From Sipunculus nudus (taxonomy: Eukaryota > Annelida > Sipuncula > Golfingiida > Sipunculidae), in the NCBI GenBank assembly GCA_026874595.1, contig CM049310.1:32927558-32991557 (forward strand): DNA of 64,000 nucleotides, written 5' to 3'. The notes below the pieces were generated by a model. The model searched no databases. It was not told the origin of the DNA and saw only the letters and a list, made by a program, of their open reading frames with translations. Numbering within the stretch: the first letter of the stretch is position 1; every line of letters starts with the position of its first letter. The translations under genes were made by a program, and so were the position numbers. Shown one piece after another: positions 36,701-44,182 of the stretch.

Positions 36701-38971
36701 TTTAAATTCATGACGGAAGACCATAGATAAAAAATATCTGAAAACAGAGAGCGTGCGTGTCGTGATAAATTTCTTTAGGAAAGATATAGCTTCGCCTTTA
36801 TATAACATTGGACTTGTGCTATGATAAATGAGGCACAAACTTAAAGAATTTGAATAAAACCAACACCATATAGTTCAGAAAATGCAACAAAATCAATACA
36901 GTGACTGCCAGTGACAAGCCTTCCAAATTATTGTCAAATTATAAAATATTAAATCACACAAAATAAAACAGAAATATTTCCTCACATGGGCACCCACTCC
37001 AAAAAAGTCTGACAACAGATGAATTTTGCCCAGGGTCCATTGCAATGATGTCTTCTAATACCATATTTTTTAATACTGCATGGCTTAAATGTGCAAAAAA
37101 CAGTTTGGGTTCTCAGGCATGTTTTCGAGAAACTAATTCATGTTTTTATTGTAAATTTTCGATAACATATTCGTATGATCAGGGATAATATGATAATCAC
37201 ATTTTTTGGCTAAACAGTTGAGGGCGAATCATGAAAAAAATATCAAAATAATTATGTTATTTTCTTGAAAGAAATGCCCAGGCGCATGAGATCAAAATCA
37301 GTAAATTTAATAGGAAAATGAAAATAATAACTTTTGATGCAGGGGACAAAATTGACCCCCGCAGTGCATCATAATTCAACATTTTTTCCTGATTCTCCCT
37401 GTTTGTGGAATCCCCGTTTCCGGTGTAAAAACATTTCAACTGTATAACGTATGATGAGGAAAAACAACCTCAACGGCTAATTTGAGCAAACGGATCTTTT
37501 TCAGATTGAATCATGGATGTCCTGGATTCCTCTCATCTTCGGGTCACTAGGTGCTTTTGGAGGTGGCGCTCTGTCGGACAGATTATCAGCCAATCGAGGG
37601 CCGCGTGGTCGTCTCATGGTGTTGATTGGCTGCCTAGTAAGTACAATCAAAATACATGCATTTCTTTAATTTTCTCGTTAATCCTGCACGAGGAGCATTT
37701 AAATTACATGAATATTTTAGTGTGAAATATGACTTGTATTATTAAGTCATCAGTGGGAACATCTCGAATTAATTAAATTTGGTGTAAAGCCCACATACAA
37801 ATAGGCCAGACCATACGAATGGCGTTTTATTTAACTATTAATTACATAAAATGTTATCATCAATAATGGGCCCACTCAAAAATTCAAAACTGGTTTCGGT
37901 TTCGTCAACTTAATAATAGCGAAACCGAAACTTGTTCTGGCGAAACTGCAAAACCATCTCCGAAGATGGTTTCGGTTTCGCCAAAACCGTCCACTCGATA
38001 ATTATACTATCAAGATGGCGGCGGTTGGCCAAAGTAGTGCAATTTTGTTAATTATTTAATAAATTGATACCGTTGATGCCTGTTAGAGTTAATAAGCTGA
38101 GATATAAACATTCTTCCGAAAGTGTTTTGGATATAGTATTTCCTTCTATAACCACGAAAGCTAAAGATGCACAGCTGCACGTGTCCGATCTGTCTGTGTC
38201 GTCTGACATGTGGACATGTTAAAGGACGCAGAGAAACAGTCAGTTTTCTTCATAATTGAATATATATTTGCCTGTCACAATAAATAATGAAATCACGGGG
38301 TCTCAAAGTGCCCAAGCATTGATCTCTAACTTTTGAAAATATTTCCATCAATAAGTAATTTAGATTATATTAAATAATTCACGATGTGATCAATATTTCC
38401 TATTAAAACCGAAACCATCCACTTAAAAATACCAGGGCGATTGCGTGACATCACTGACGACGTCAGACGCAATGTGCAGCTTAGTGAAAGGCAGCAGGTC
38501 ATATAGCATACACCAGGGTGATGCAGGGTGTTAATTTTTAAATTATCTCCTTTTTTTCAGTTTATCAGCGCACCTTTCCAGGTGGGAACAATATACCTGC
38601 CGATGCCATGGGCTTTCATCAGTCATATACCAGCTTATTTGTTCGGGGAGATGTGGATCGGCGTGTGTGCCGCCATTGTGATAAGTTTCGTTCCACCTGG
38701 ACTTACAACTTCCGCCATTGCTGTTTATTTCTTTATCATACGAATTATTGGCGGGAATATGAACTTGTTTGTCACTCCCATCAGACGTGCTTTAGATCTG
38801 AGGACTGCGATTTTGATTACGTTTCCTGGGCTCTACGTCATCGGAGCTGTGTTCTTCGTCATTACTTTCTTCCTAGTTCCTCGATCAGGCTCAAATTATG
38901 AGGTGGCTAAAGAAAACGCGAATAACGGCAACCATGCAGAACTAAGTACTACAAAAATGTTAAAAGCATAA
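11747..38971 (+). CDS. Spinster-like MFS transporter, copy B (complete, 9 exons)
   Basis: Join of 11747-11850, 19649-19804, 21448-21572, 24002-24143, 26476-26530, 26694-26915, 36487-36657, 37505-37636 and 38561-38971: 1518 nt, 505 residues, no internal stop. All introns are GT-AG; phases are 2,2,1,2,0,0,0,0. TM1 is about residues 16-40. A luminal/extracellular loop follows with Cys 56, 81, 88, 98 and sequons at N42, N60, N74. TM2 ends near 129. TM3-TM6 run to about 250 and end in VREPKRG, a spinster-like motif. A central loop (about 255-290) leads to TM7-TM12, with the second motif A (GGGALSDRLSANRGPRGR) at about 342-360. Odd points: TM1 reads NQLNV where the family has an Asp-Arg pair, TM4 reads LFSAG where the family has Gly-Glu-Ala, and the TM2-3 loop reads SELQSINRK. 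R170 of TM4 is kept. MFS assignment is certain; spinster is the best family fit; the substrate is unknown. Confidence 0.9.
11909..11981. mobile_element. 73-bp hairpin element with 9-bp flanking direct repeats
   Basis: Arms CTTCCTTTGAGCGC-GGTCTCGCTCC and its near complement pair at 23 of 25 positions around a ~23-nt loop. GTCCAATAC flanks both sides (11897-11905 and 11985-11993), as a target duplication would. Copy C has a diverged version at 45026-45090 with the same flanks, so it predates the B/C duplication. It could be a tiny MITE or a conserved structured intronic element 60 nt after the exon 1 donor. Confidence 0.55.
12310..12930. repeat. Two direct copies of a ~330-bp dispersed repeat
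   Basis: Copy starts near 12313 and 12643. Shared landmarks are AGCGATTAAG, GAAAGAAG-ATGAAA, AAAATCCAAGATG with GGCCGCCGGATTA, and TTCTATGTTTTTGGG. A third partial copy lies inverted at about 16085-16225. Not present in copy C's intron 1. Confidence 0.6.
13040..13225 (+). repeat. SINE-like repeat with tRNA-like head (plus strand)
   Basis: Contains GAGTGGTAAAATGCTCGTCT, which resembles a tRNA A-box region, then a weak B-box-like segment, then a GGTTTTCTTTTACTTC...CCACCCCTA tail related to the TTTTCTCCG-TCCTCCG-TTTCCTCCACC domain seen in many invertebrate tRNA SINEs. Same family as 15283-15485 and 49005-49215. Here it forms the outer arm of a larger inverted structure. Confidence 0.5.
13301..13453. 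repeat. Left inner arm of an inverted repeat in intron 1 of B
   Basis: Contains GAAGCTCACACCTGTCAGG and GTGCATGAAGACAGAATCAG. The reverse complement of most of it lies at 14534-14693, and a shorter third piece at 15112-15178. Together with the SINE-like arms this makes a nested inverted structure of about 2.4 kb. Confidence 0.6.
13612..13790. mobile_element. Possible pogo/Tc1-mariner-like fragment
   Basis: Begins TACAGTGAAACCTCGTTGTGG, a sequence typical of terminal inverted repeats of pogo/Tigger-type elements, followed by alternating GAACTCG/TCGAAT-like motifs. The right end is not clean. Non-coding; assignment by motif only. Confidence 0.35.
13943..14107. repeat. Tandem duplication, ~86-bp unit
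   Basis: GATGTAAGCAAGACGAT...GCCTGGAACCTAAG...ACCTTGTGGTG occurs twice back to back (about 13938-14023 and 14024-14107), about 90% alike. The short open frame at 14017 is a by-product. Confidence 0.75.
14534..14693. repeat. Right inner arm of the intron 1 inverted repeat
   Basis: Reverse complement of 13301-13453, with landmarks CTGATTCTGTCTTCATGC and CAGGTGTGAGCTTCTAC. Identity is moderate, with small indels. Confidence 0.6.
15283..15485 (-). repeat. SINE-like repeat with tRNA-like head (minus strand)
   Basis: On the minus strand: AGTAGAGTAGTAAAACGCTC (A-box-like region), then TTTGATCAACA (B-box-like, decayed), then the TTTTCTCCGTGTCCTCCG and TTTCCTCCACC domain. Mirrors 13040-13225. Not a functional tRNA gene: there is no cloverleaf. 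Confidence 0.55.
16538..16576. repeat. (ATT)n microsatellite
   Basis: About twelve ATT units in intron 1 of B, at the place where copy C has a shorter ATT tract (about 45403-45431). Confidence 0.9.
18097..18151. repeat. (ATT)n microsatellite
   Basis: A run of TTA/ATT units in intron 1 of B. Confidence 0.9.
18473..18592. mobile_element. 120-bp retroelement-like insert, B only
   Basis: Flanks on both sides align with copy C near 46183-46205, where this segment is absent. It begins CAGGGGCGGATCCAGGATTT, a phrase widely seen at the ends of dispersed non-LTR or SINE-type repeats, and holds a G9 tract. Confidence 0.45.
19649..19804 (+). CDS. Copy B exon 2
   Basis: 156 nt after CTTTCAG, donor GTAAGT, phase 2 on both sides. 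Completes TM1 (FCLIATNNSMAQEI) and encodes the glycosylatable, Cys-bearing loop. The whole exon is nearly identical to 47919-48074 in copy C. Confidence 0.88.
19805..21447 (+). other. Copy B intron 2
   Basis: 1.64 kb. Aligns in part with intron 2 of C (CAGTAG-TG-CAGCAGGT near 20380 against 49900). No element with clear ends is seen. Confidence 0.75.
21448..21572 (+). CDS. Copy B exon 3 (TM2)
   Basis: 125 nt after TTTTTAG, donor GTACGA, phase 2 to 1. Encodes the end of the first loop (Cys 88 and 98) and TM2, ending SISGIPMG. Confidence 0.88.
21739..21778. repeat. (TA)n microsatellite
   Basis: About 19 TA units in intron 3 of B. Confidence 0.95.
22206..23430. repeat. Tandem repeat, up to ~340-bp unit, about 4-5 copies
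   Basis: Units start with CGT(C/T)CGTTAACA near 22206, 22428, 22766 and 23110. Each carries TCTCCTTGGAAACCTGAAAT, CATATCCT--GA-CTATGGG, CCAGTATCTGAATAA (in the two longest units), GTGGTGCCACCTGTATTTTT and GAGACCTTC. The last two units are shortened (near 23110 and 23281). Before the array lies a run of GTCCGTCTG words. Found only in copy B. No coding frame spans it. Confidence 0.8.
24002..24143 (+). CDS. Copy B exon 4 (TM2-3 loop, TM3, TM4 start)
   Basis: 142 nt after ATTGTAG, donor GTGAGT, phase 1 to 2. Encodes SELQSINRK where canonical MFS motif A would be, then TM3 and the first part of TM4 with R170. Confidence 0.88.
24144..26475 (+). other. Copy B intron 4 (2.3 kb)
   Basis: Aligns in patches with intron 4 of C (for example GATAAGGCCC...GAGTCGT-ATGGC near 25560 against 52730). 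Has a C9 tract near 24628 resembling retroelement ends. No gene. Confidence 0.7.
26476..26530 (+). CDS. Copy B exon 5 (TM4 micro-exon)
   Basis: 55 nt after TTTGTCAG, donor GTAAAA, phase 2 to 0. Encodes FSAGCTPFATSLIADYYAE with F176 split across the junction. The residue aligned with the family's TM4 Glu is Ser177. Confidence 0.85.
26694..26915 (+). CDS. Copy B exon 6 (TM5-TM6)
   Basis: 222 nt after TTTTTTCCAG, donor GTTGGT, phase 0. Encodes RGAALGFLNWGIYLGYS (TM5), then GWRAVYLIAGVPGI (TM6), then VREPKRG and the start of the central loop. Confidence 0.9.
28341..29214. mobile_element. Foldback MITE-like element, 8-bp flanking repeat
   Basis: Arms 28341-28679 and 28877-29214 are about 90% complementary; the spacer is 197 bp. 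Ends are CACAGGCA(C/T)TCGTTTC. CTTCGAAC flanks both ends (28333-28340 and 29215-29222), an 8-bp duplication as made by hAT-type transposases. Copy C lacks the element at the matching site (about 56840). Its mirrored open frames (28372-28632 minus, 28924-29112 plus) are two readings of the same arm, not genes. Note that the core TTCGAA is itself palindromic, so part of the flank could belong to the inverted repeat. Confidence 0.7.
29296..30722 (+). mobile_element. DIRS-like retrotransposon 5' fragment
   Basis: Insert starting GGGTCACGCGAG and ending about ATGTTG, absent from copy C (matching site about 56935). It carries one gag-like frame and nothing downstream: no reverse transcriptase, RNase H, methyltransferase-like or tyrosine recombinase domain. 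No target duplication is seen, as expected for DIRS-type integration, though a simple 3' truncation or deletion would look the same. Confidence 0.5.
29539..30724 (+). pseudogene. DIRS-type Gag-like protein, frameshifted
   Basis: Frame 29539-30462 (307 residues) has a charged, low-complexity N-terminal half rich in Lys/Glu/Asp, a short Gln/Met-rich segment (LQQMHLQQQKMM) that could form a coiled coil, then a conserved-looking C-terminal half (AKYPKPTNCPNMVTSKVNP, IWGKL, RPIVAVTDKLL). The match continues in another frame from about 30455 (DAATMLGCADHGLNQARRE, RYKPICNAKLHLEKGEWLFG, QTIKQVEEANKLA) to 30700, so one frameshift lies near 30450. From memory this C-terminal block is the Gag of DIRS-like elements of invertebrates and fish. 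That naming needs a database check. Confidence 0.5.
31466..31667 (-). repeat. 3' LTR (202 bp)
   Basis: Left in the window, 3' in element orientation. Differs from the other LTR at 3 of 202 positions. A purine-rich tract (GGAGGGGAGGTA on the minus strand) abuts it inside the element, matching a polypurine tract. Confidence 0.93.
31952..32170 (-). pseudogene. Retrotransposon Pol C-terminal tail
   Basis: Frame rich in Ser, Glu and Asp that ends RRSKHARRAPDKLDW, a typical tail after the integrase of such elements. It is out of frame with the preceding integrase segment, so a frameshift lies between 32170 and 32278. Confidence 0.65.
32278..32634 (-). pseudogene. Integrase C-terminal segment
   Basis: Continues the integrase after the in-frame stop at 32650-32652. 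Shows LLFRYRITPNSVTNVSPA, a basic segment, and the GPY/F-type module ending GPVSYKIRLNDGRLW. A second in-frame stop (TAA) at 32278-32280 cuts it; related residues go on in the same frame to about 32190. Confidence 0.8.
32650..34401 (-). pseudogene. Reverse transcriptase-RNase H-integrase segment
   Basis: 583 residues. Shows RT palm motifs LPFGISASPGIFQ and YLDDILI, a Ty3-type RNase H (LACDASPYGVGAVLSH, LTDHKPLVGLF), the integrase zinc-binding HHCC region (HPGIARMKALCRSYFWWPG, CYQCQ) and the catalytic DDE core (LDFAGPF, VTDNGTNFTS, PYHPSSNGLAER). It ends at a TAA inside the integrase, after NGLAERAV; the same frame continues at 32634. At its start the RT lacks the residues just before the first catalytic Asp region because of a short deletion. 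Confidence 0.92.
34403..36010 (-). pseudogene. Gag-protease-RT N-terminus segment
   Basis: 535 residues from ATG at 36010. N-terminal Gag (about 1-190), a Ser/Thr-rich linker, then two zinc knuckles (CGLCGGEYPHKGDC and CRNCGILNHFARVC) at about 215-250. The aspartic protease motif is IKIDTGASRSLIS, and the RT fingers (VIEKVTCSDWATPVVP, LCGDFKVSVN) follow. The frame stops after DLYAQLAGV. The next segment is in another frame, which fits a deletion of roughly 20 nt in the RT. Gag and Pol seem to be one continuous frame, common in this lineage. Confidence 0.92.
36054..36255 (-). repeat. 5' LTR (202 bp)
   Basis: Right in the window, 5' in element orientation; TGTTAT...ATAACA. Includes the conserved AAGATGGCGG segment. 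The bases just inside it (TTTTGACGACGAGGAG on the minus strand) would be the primer-binding site but are only a weak match to any tRNA 3' end I know. Confidence 0.93.
36487..36657 (+). CDS. Copy B exon 7 (NAGNAG acceptor)
   Basis: 171 nt if splicing uses the second AG of CAGCAG (36481-36486), which gives the same length as A and C; using the first AG would start at 36484 and add one Gln. Donor GTAAGA, phase 0. Encodes the central loop end (WARKLREAAKMFLNP) and TM7. Confidence 0.85.
36658..37504 (+). other. Copy B intron 7
   Basis: 847 bp, phase 0. Parts align with intron 7 of C (AATAAAACCAACACCATATA near 36855 and 58185). No element recognised. Confidence 0.75.
37505..37636 (+). CDS. Copy B exon 8
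   Basis: 132 nt after TTTTTCAG, donor GTAAGT. Encodes IESWMSWIPLIFGSLGAFGG and the motif-A-like loop LSDRLSANRGPRGR. Same length in all copies. Confidence 0.9.
37637..38560 (+). other. Copy B intron 8
   Basis: 924 bp. Ends align with intron 8 of C; the middle is a B-only insert (about 37869-38438, listed separately). Confidence 0.75.
37869..38438. mobile_element. GTTTCGG-rich MITE-like insert, B only
   Basis: The words GGTTTCGGTTTCG and CGAAACCGAAAC occur several times in both orientations at the left end, including a strong hairpin GGCGAAAC...GTTTCGCC (about 37939-37982), and AAAACCGAAACCATCC recurs inverted near the right end (38403). Copy C lacks it between matching flanks. Ends (GCCC...GGGC) are approximate. 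Non-coding. Confidence 0.5.
38561..38971 (+). CDS. Copy B exon 9 (terminal)
   Basis: 411 nt including TAA, after TTTTTTTCAG. Encodes TM9 end to TM12 and a 25-residue polar tail. About 92% identical in protein to exon 9 of C (11 differences in 136). Confidence 0.93.
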   Translation, partial: FISAPFQVGTIYLPMPWAFISHIPAYLFGEMWIGVCAAIVISFVPPGLTTSAIAVYFFIIRIIGGNMNLFVTPIRRALDLRTAILITFPGLYVIGAVFFVITFFLVPRSGSNYEVAKENANNGNHAELSTTKMLKA

Positions 38972-39292
38972 AATGGTAGATTTAAAATATTTAATGTACA
39001 AACACCCTTGTCAAAAATAACCCGTACCTATATAGGACTCGGCTCGGTGGTACTCATGCTGGTAAATACAGTCTTTATGCTTAATGCTGTATAATTCTAT
39101 AAACATGCTAGTCTTTATATAGGCCCAGTGTTAACGTTGAGGACTTAATTGGTGATATTAAATCTCTGTTAACTCGTTAGGAATATTTATTAAAACCTCT
39201 TCATATGTGTTATTGTAAAGACCAAATCACACTAACGCGCGTCAAGCGTCATGTCCTTAAAAAAAAAGTCGCTTCAGTCTATTTATCTTAAT

Positions 39293-39376
39293 GGAGCCCA
39301 ATCACCTGTCTGACCTTTATAAACTCAAGGTAATCCCATGGAGCTTTTACAAACACCGCACAAAAGCTGCAAGTCA

Positions 39377-39433
<57 letters not shown>

Positions 39434-39510
39434 CAATCCACAGCTTTGCAAATGGCGTTTTGCAACAAGAGACCTTTCTACATCCGCATATATGAACCCT
39501 ACCACCTTTG
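39293..39510. repeat. Dispersed repeat, copy 1 of 3
   Basis: Begins CCCAATCACCTGTCTGACC and ends near CGCATATATGAACCCTACCACC; interrupted by a TA microsatellite. Related copies are at 48113-48345 (in intron 2 of C) and 60962-61225 (3' flank of C). The intronic copy shows it can move independently. Confidence 0.6.
39381..39434. repeat. (TA)n microsatellite
   Basis: About 26 TA units with one interruption, inside the dispersed repeat. Confidence 0.95.
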
Positions 39511-41540
39511 GTTACATGTTTTCCCATTTGTCAACGTTGCTGTGTTTGCAAACATGTTGTTGATAAACAAGTTCATACATACTTTACGAAAAACTTTTCA
39601 CAACCAAAATCAACCTTAGATCATTGATAAATACACAGAGGAAGCCAGAAATCACTTAACTTCTTTTCCAAAAGGTAGGTGAATTGGCACATTAAAGCAA
39701 AACAGACACGCAGGTTACGCGTCAGCAATCCCTCCTGAATTCGCGTTGGAATTCCTACTAATGACATGACTTTACAGAGGGTTTCAAACCCAAGCAACTA
39801 TTTCAACTGTGGGGCAAACGTTTGTAATAAGTTATTCAATTCTAACTATTGATGTATAATATTATCTTGATAGAAAACGCAAATATAATAATATAATTAA
39901 AAATGTCGATGGAGTTCTGTCATATTCAGAACATGTTTTGTTACAAAAAGAAAGATACTTGCATACAAATAATGCCTTTAATATTTTTTAACAAATATTA
40001 CCAAAATATTCGGAAGATGTTTGGTTGAAGCCATCAAATTTGACGCGTGTCGTGTGCGTTGTAGCCACGTAAGTGTTTTGAATATGACGCAAGCCGCACG
40101 CGTGGTGGTTTTGGGTTTTAAGGACAGACGTACCCAAACAGACGCATGGATGGGTACCTAGCTATATACAAAAATAATTGTATAGCTAGGCCTAGGGCCT
40201 ACATGTGGTGGGAAAAATTGGTGTAGGCCTACGAGATTAAGCCTTCCAAGATCTACAGACATACACAGTACAGCCGATACGTCAAAACATTCCTGAGATA
40301 TTTGCATGAATGTACCCCATGCAAATGCGGTTGTAGGTGGCGCCATCATACTTTTGTACGAGAAAACCACCAAAAATATTCCGACGTGCAAAATTTCAAA
40401 CCACTCCACGTCTCAAACCATGCACTCCTAAGATAAGAGTGTTTTCATCCAGTACAGACAACAATTTAAATACCACGCGTAACGATTGTAGGTGGGACCA
40501 CCAGTCATGTACAAGAAATAAAACTACCCAAGATCTTACGCTCAGAACACAGCGTGTGACCTCCCGGGATCTTCCAGTCACAGCGGAGCGAATAAAAGAA
40601 CACAGCGTAACCGCTGCTTATGAAGCGTACCAAAGATCGACGATAATTCGATATTTCCCGCCAATATATGTCCAACCACTCCTGAGATATAGCCTAAGGA
40701 ATTTTCGATCGAAACAGACGCAACAACGCAATAATGTAGGTCCTAAACAGTAAGACACGATATTTGAGTGGGGGTTTAAATATAGTACGAGTGAGTATGC
40801 ATAATCAGTTTACAGAAACAAATCACAAAAAAAATCAAATAATTTTTTTTTCGAGGCAAACGGTTTCAGGTTAACCATTTTTGTGAGAAGAAGAACTACA
40901 TGCCTAATTATCATAGTCATACCAATTAAATGTCTTATGGTGATTCAGACTCTTGTGGTTGAATAACGTACGTAATAGCAGTGCACTCTGCTTCCGAGTC
41001 AGTGCAAACCTAATTGTATCAATCCTAAGGATGTATGTTGACGACGAGCGAGGTTTCTTGAATCAACCAAGCCCTCAATGCTAACTTTTATATGGCTTGA
41101 ATTAGGTCTGTTGCCGGTGAAGGCGAGGCGGGTCATCTTTCCCCACAGTCCCTGTTTAAATAAACTCTAAAAATTCCCTTTCCTCATTTCAGACTGGTCT
41201 GGACGTCTTTTAGGCTTGTCAGAGCTCATTGCAAGCACCGAGAACACCGACTTTCACTGATCGGCAATTTACACGTTGCCTCATTTTTAGGACTTTGTTT
41301 TAAGGTGATTATTGCGCGATTGTAAGTAAATTCTGCATTTTGCTTATATATTTTTTTATAATACACAAAACATAAGCTAAACATGATAGGTATAATTAAA
41401 TTATAAATAATATTAAAATCATTCTTTATCTCTTACGGCTATATCTGGACTCGTCAGACTTTGATTTTATGAGTTCAGAAATGGTCAATTAAAAAAGTTC
41501 ACAACTTGACACGTATGTTAAATCTGTTAAGGAATTCATG

Positions 41541-41645
41541 CAGGATATGCCAGCACTAGGGCTTTTTCGTTAATTTATAATAGCGTCGGATTTTTGTATG
41601 CTGTCAAAATGACGTGACCTATCCAAACATAAATCAAATTGATTA
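41541..41645. repeat. Direct repeat, left copy (~110 bp)
   Basis: ATGCCAGCACTAGGG through GCTGTCAAAATGACGTGACC to AATCAAATTGATT. A related copy lies at 42280-42395 (ATGCCAGCACTAGGGGGTTT, GCTGTCAAAATGACGTGACC). Confidence 0.7.
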
Positions 41646-41806
41646 TATCAGATTTACAAGTTTACTTGACAAAATAGCATATGATAATAATAAAAGTAAA
41701 TGATAATACTAATTCTGGTGCTGCTACTACTTTTTACTGCTGTTACGTTTTATACCTCCATTACTATTACTACTGCTAATAATAATAATAGAAAGAGAGA
41801 TACAGA

Positions 41807-41810
<4 letters not shown>

Positions 41811-41864
<54 letters not shown>
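41811..41864. repeat. (TA)n microsatellite, left of MITE
   Basis: About 27 TA units ending exactly at the MITE start. Confidence 0.95.
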
Positions 41865-41867
<3 letters not shown>

Positions 41868-42048
41868 TGGAACCCCCCCCCCCCCTTGCGACCGCCCCGC
41901 AGTTGCGACAACCCCCACATGCATTTACGACCACTTTTCTTGGTCGCGTATGTAAGATCCAGGTAACTCAGAGTTTCACAAATACGACCACCCCCACATT
42001 ACGACCAATTTGGTCAGTCCCTAAGGTGGTCGTAATTGTTGAGTTCCA

Positions 42049-42050
<2 letters not shown>
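41865..42050. mobile_element. Pogo-like MITE inside a TA microsatellite
   Basis: About 186 bp starting CAGTGGAACCCC and ending GAGTTCCACC, with TA on both sides. The interior has repeated TACGACCA/TTGCGAC words and a C11 tract. Ends and the TA target fit Tc1-mariner/pogo-type non-autonomous elements. Confidence 0.6.
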
Positions 42051-42121
<71 letters not shown>

Positions 42122-42142
42122 TATATACATATATATATATAT
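42051..42142. repeat. (TA)n microsatellite, right of MITE
   Basis: About 45 TA units with two TACATA interruptions near the right end. Confidence 0.95.
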
Positions 42143-42279
42143 CGACACATATATCATAGGCGGCGAAATGAAATATCCATTGGGAGGGGTGCAATAGTAG
42201 ACCAATACACAGTACTCCAAGTACTGAGGCTATGTTGGAGTGGGCCCTCACTGAATATGATCTAACGAGAAGGATTCCT

Positions 42280-42395
42280 TTCAAATGCCAGCACTAGGGG
42301 GTTTTTCATTTAATTATAACGGCGGTAAATTTTTAAATGCATGCTGTCAAAATGACGTGACCTTTGCAAACATATATCAAATTAATTGAATTATA
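42280..42395. repeat. Direct repeat, right copy (~110 bp)
   Basis: Second copy of the 41541-41645 sequence, about 80% alike. Confidence 0.7.
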
Positions 42396-42537
42396 ATTAT
42401 ACTTATGTACAAAGTGTGCAACCAGTTGAAGTAAGACACAAAATCAGCACTAAATATACACTAAAAATCCAGTCTGTGGCACACCTCAAAGTTATATGAT
42501 GAAATACAAAGCAATTAATTACAATTTTCCAAAGGTT

Positions 42538-43020
42538 TTATTCGCATTTCATTTGCTTGCACGAAAGCTCCTTGGCTATTCTGATTAAGTCAATCCGATC
42601 AGTTTCCTTCTCATGCACTCGTATCAAAGTAAAATGTTGAGTCTCTCTTGAGACATACTTGATCTCAGAAATATTTTCAACCTTCTTAAATTGGAAAATG
42701 ATCGTTCAGCTGACGATGTTGTCACAGGAATTGTCATATAAAGATTGACAAATTTCTCTATCCTTGTGAAAATTTTCGTGCGACCAGTTTTCAAGATCTC
42801 TCCAATGGTTCTGATGTTTGTGACTGATTCCAGGTATTTCAGTTCAGTTCAAGATTCCTTCACTTTAGCAACTATAGGTCAGAGCACAATGTTATTTATG
42901 GTCACAATATTTGCACATCAATGTTTCTGCCATACAGTTCAGCTAATTCTGGTGGAAACGGCTTTTTTCATATAATGTTGCTCGAATCCATGTTACACTT
43001 TATCAAATGCAACAAAGTAA

Positions 43021-43073
<53 letters not shown>

Positions 43074-43265
43074 GGTAAAATGATGTGTCATCACTAAACC
43101 TGTAGTTTCAGATCCAGAATTAAGACGTTTGGGCAGTATAGTATATCTAGGTAGACATGGCTTTTCTACAGATCGTGCGGCATGGTGCAATATTTCAATA
43201 GAGCACATTGAAGGCTTTGTCAGTTCTTTGTCTCTCCAAAAAACCGTGAAGCAAGTGTTGCTGCT
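42538..43265 (-). pseudogene. hAT transposase remnant (ZMYM1/hAT-dimer type)
   Basis: On the minus strand from about 43265: a segment KPCLPRYTILPKRLNSGSE then THHF, which recalls the spacer of hAT-type ZMYM1-like proteins. A TA microsatellite (43024-43072) and decayed sequence follow. Then comes the hAT C-terminal dimerisation domain: FVNLYMTIPVTTSSAERSF, SNLRRLKIFLRSSMSQERLN (about 42620-42760). A frameshift follows, and RVHEKETDRIDLIRIAKEL resumes in another frame to a stop at 42538-42540. The domain order and the SSAERSFSNLRRLK motif are diagnostic of hAT transposases. Several stops and at least two frame changes make it dead. The start and N-terminal domains are missing. Confidence 0.75.
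43024..43072. repeat. (TA)n microsatellite within the hAT remnant
   Basis: About 24 TA units placed between two recognisable transposase segments. Confidence 0.95.
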
Positions 43266-44182
43266 TAAGTGTTTGCTTTAAGGCCTACAAAAAAAATAAA
43301 ATGAAATACTACTGTAGGTATATTCATTTACATGTGTATGCATAAAATAATATATAATTAAATCCAGCTTTGCGGATATAACCCTTAAAATGGAAATCAA
43401 AAGTCCCGTAATATACCTAGCTGAGGGGCCCCAGGCCAAACAGCAGCGTCCTGGCCAAGGCGTTTGTGACGTCACAACCAGAACACGCCGGGGCGGTATT
43501 GTTGTTGCATCAGTTGAGTTTAACACGGTCTGCGGAAAATATGCCAGAATATTGCGTCGTCCGATTGAGCAGAAACATTAAGGGTGATGGTGTGAGCTTA
43601 AACTTTTTTAAATCAGAGTATAAGCCACCTTTTCGTGCCAAATGAATAGGATTTTCTTACAGAAGAGGCCGAACTTGACCCGGCCGGGATGATCTGGGAA
43701 GGGGATTCCCCAGGTTTGGCCGCTGACAGGACGGACTTTTCCTGACTTTTGGTCATGTTCCTCTCCATTGTTGGCTCTATATTCCTCAAGTGCGTTGGCT
43801 GCAAACTAGAAGACGATGTTGCTTTTTATCTTTCCGACTCCTGTAGTGTATCTCTTAATCTTCAACTCTGCTCCTCATGTTCCCTGAATCAGCCTTAAAT
43901 TGACACGTTGATAGCTGGCACCACGCAGTCTGCACAGTCACAGTATCGGGATTTCAAGCGACGTGACATATGATAACCAATAGAACTGTTTGTTTCTTAT
44001 GTTTGTAAAATAATATAAAACGGATATAAGAATTATTTACTGTATTTAAACGATGCATTTAAAAAAATTATTTTTGATTTCAGGAATTTCTAACATGTTT
44101 CAAGACACTTATGGCTAAAGGGGTCACGTGATAGCTCGGTGCACGGTGAGACGGTGCCACGGCAAAGTCGTTAAAATTGAAG

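Larger units (their letters stand above)
38972..40905. other. 3' flank of copy B, duplicated after copy C
   Basis: Aligns with about 60435-62570 downstream of C, including GACTCGGCTCGGT-GTACTC near 39037, the repeat at 39293-39510, and GTAGGTGGCGCCATCATACTTT near 40333. The homology marks the 3' end of the duplicated block. The open frames here are not conserved between the two copies and are not supported. Confidence 0.65.
40906..44182. other. Spacer between duplicated blocks B and C
   Basis: No host gene. Holds a ~110-bp direct repeat, three TA microsatellites, a pogo-like MITE and a hAT transposase remnant, each listed. The remainder (43270-44180) shows nothing I can name. Confidence 0.65.

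Noticed and set aside
42010-42284. Open frames rich in YIYIYI on both strands at 39338, 41700-42284, 43000, 54672 and 60471
   Set aside because: They are translations of TA microsatellites and cannot be supported as genes.
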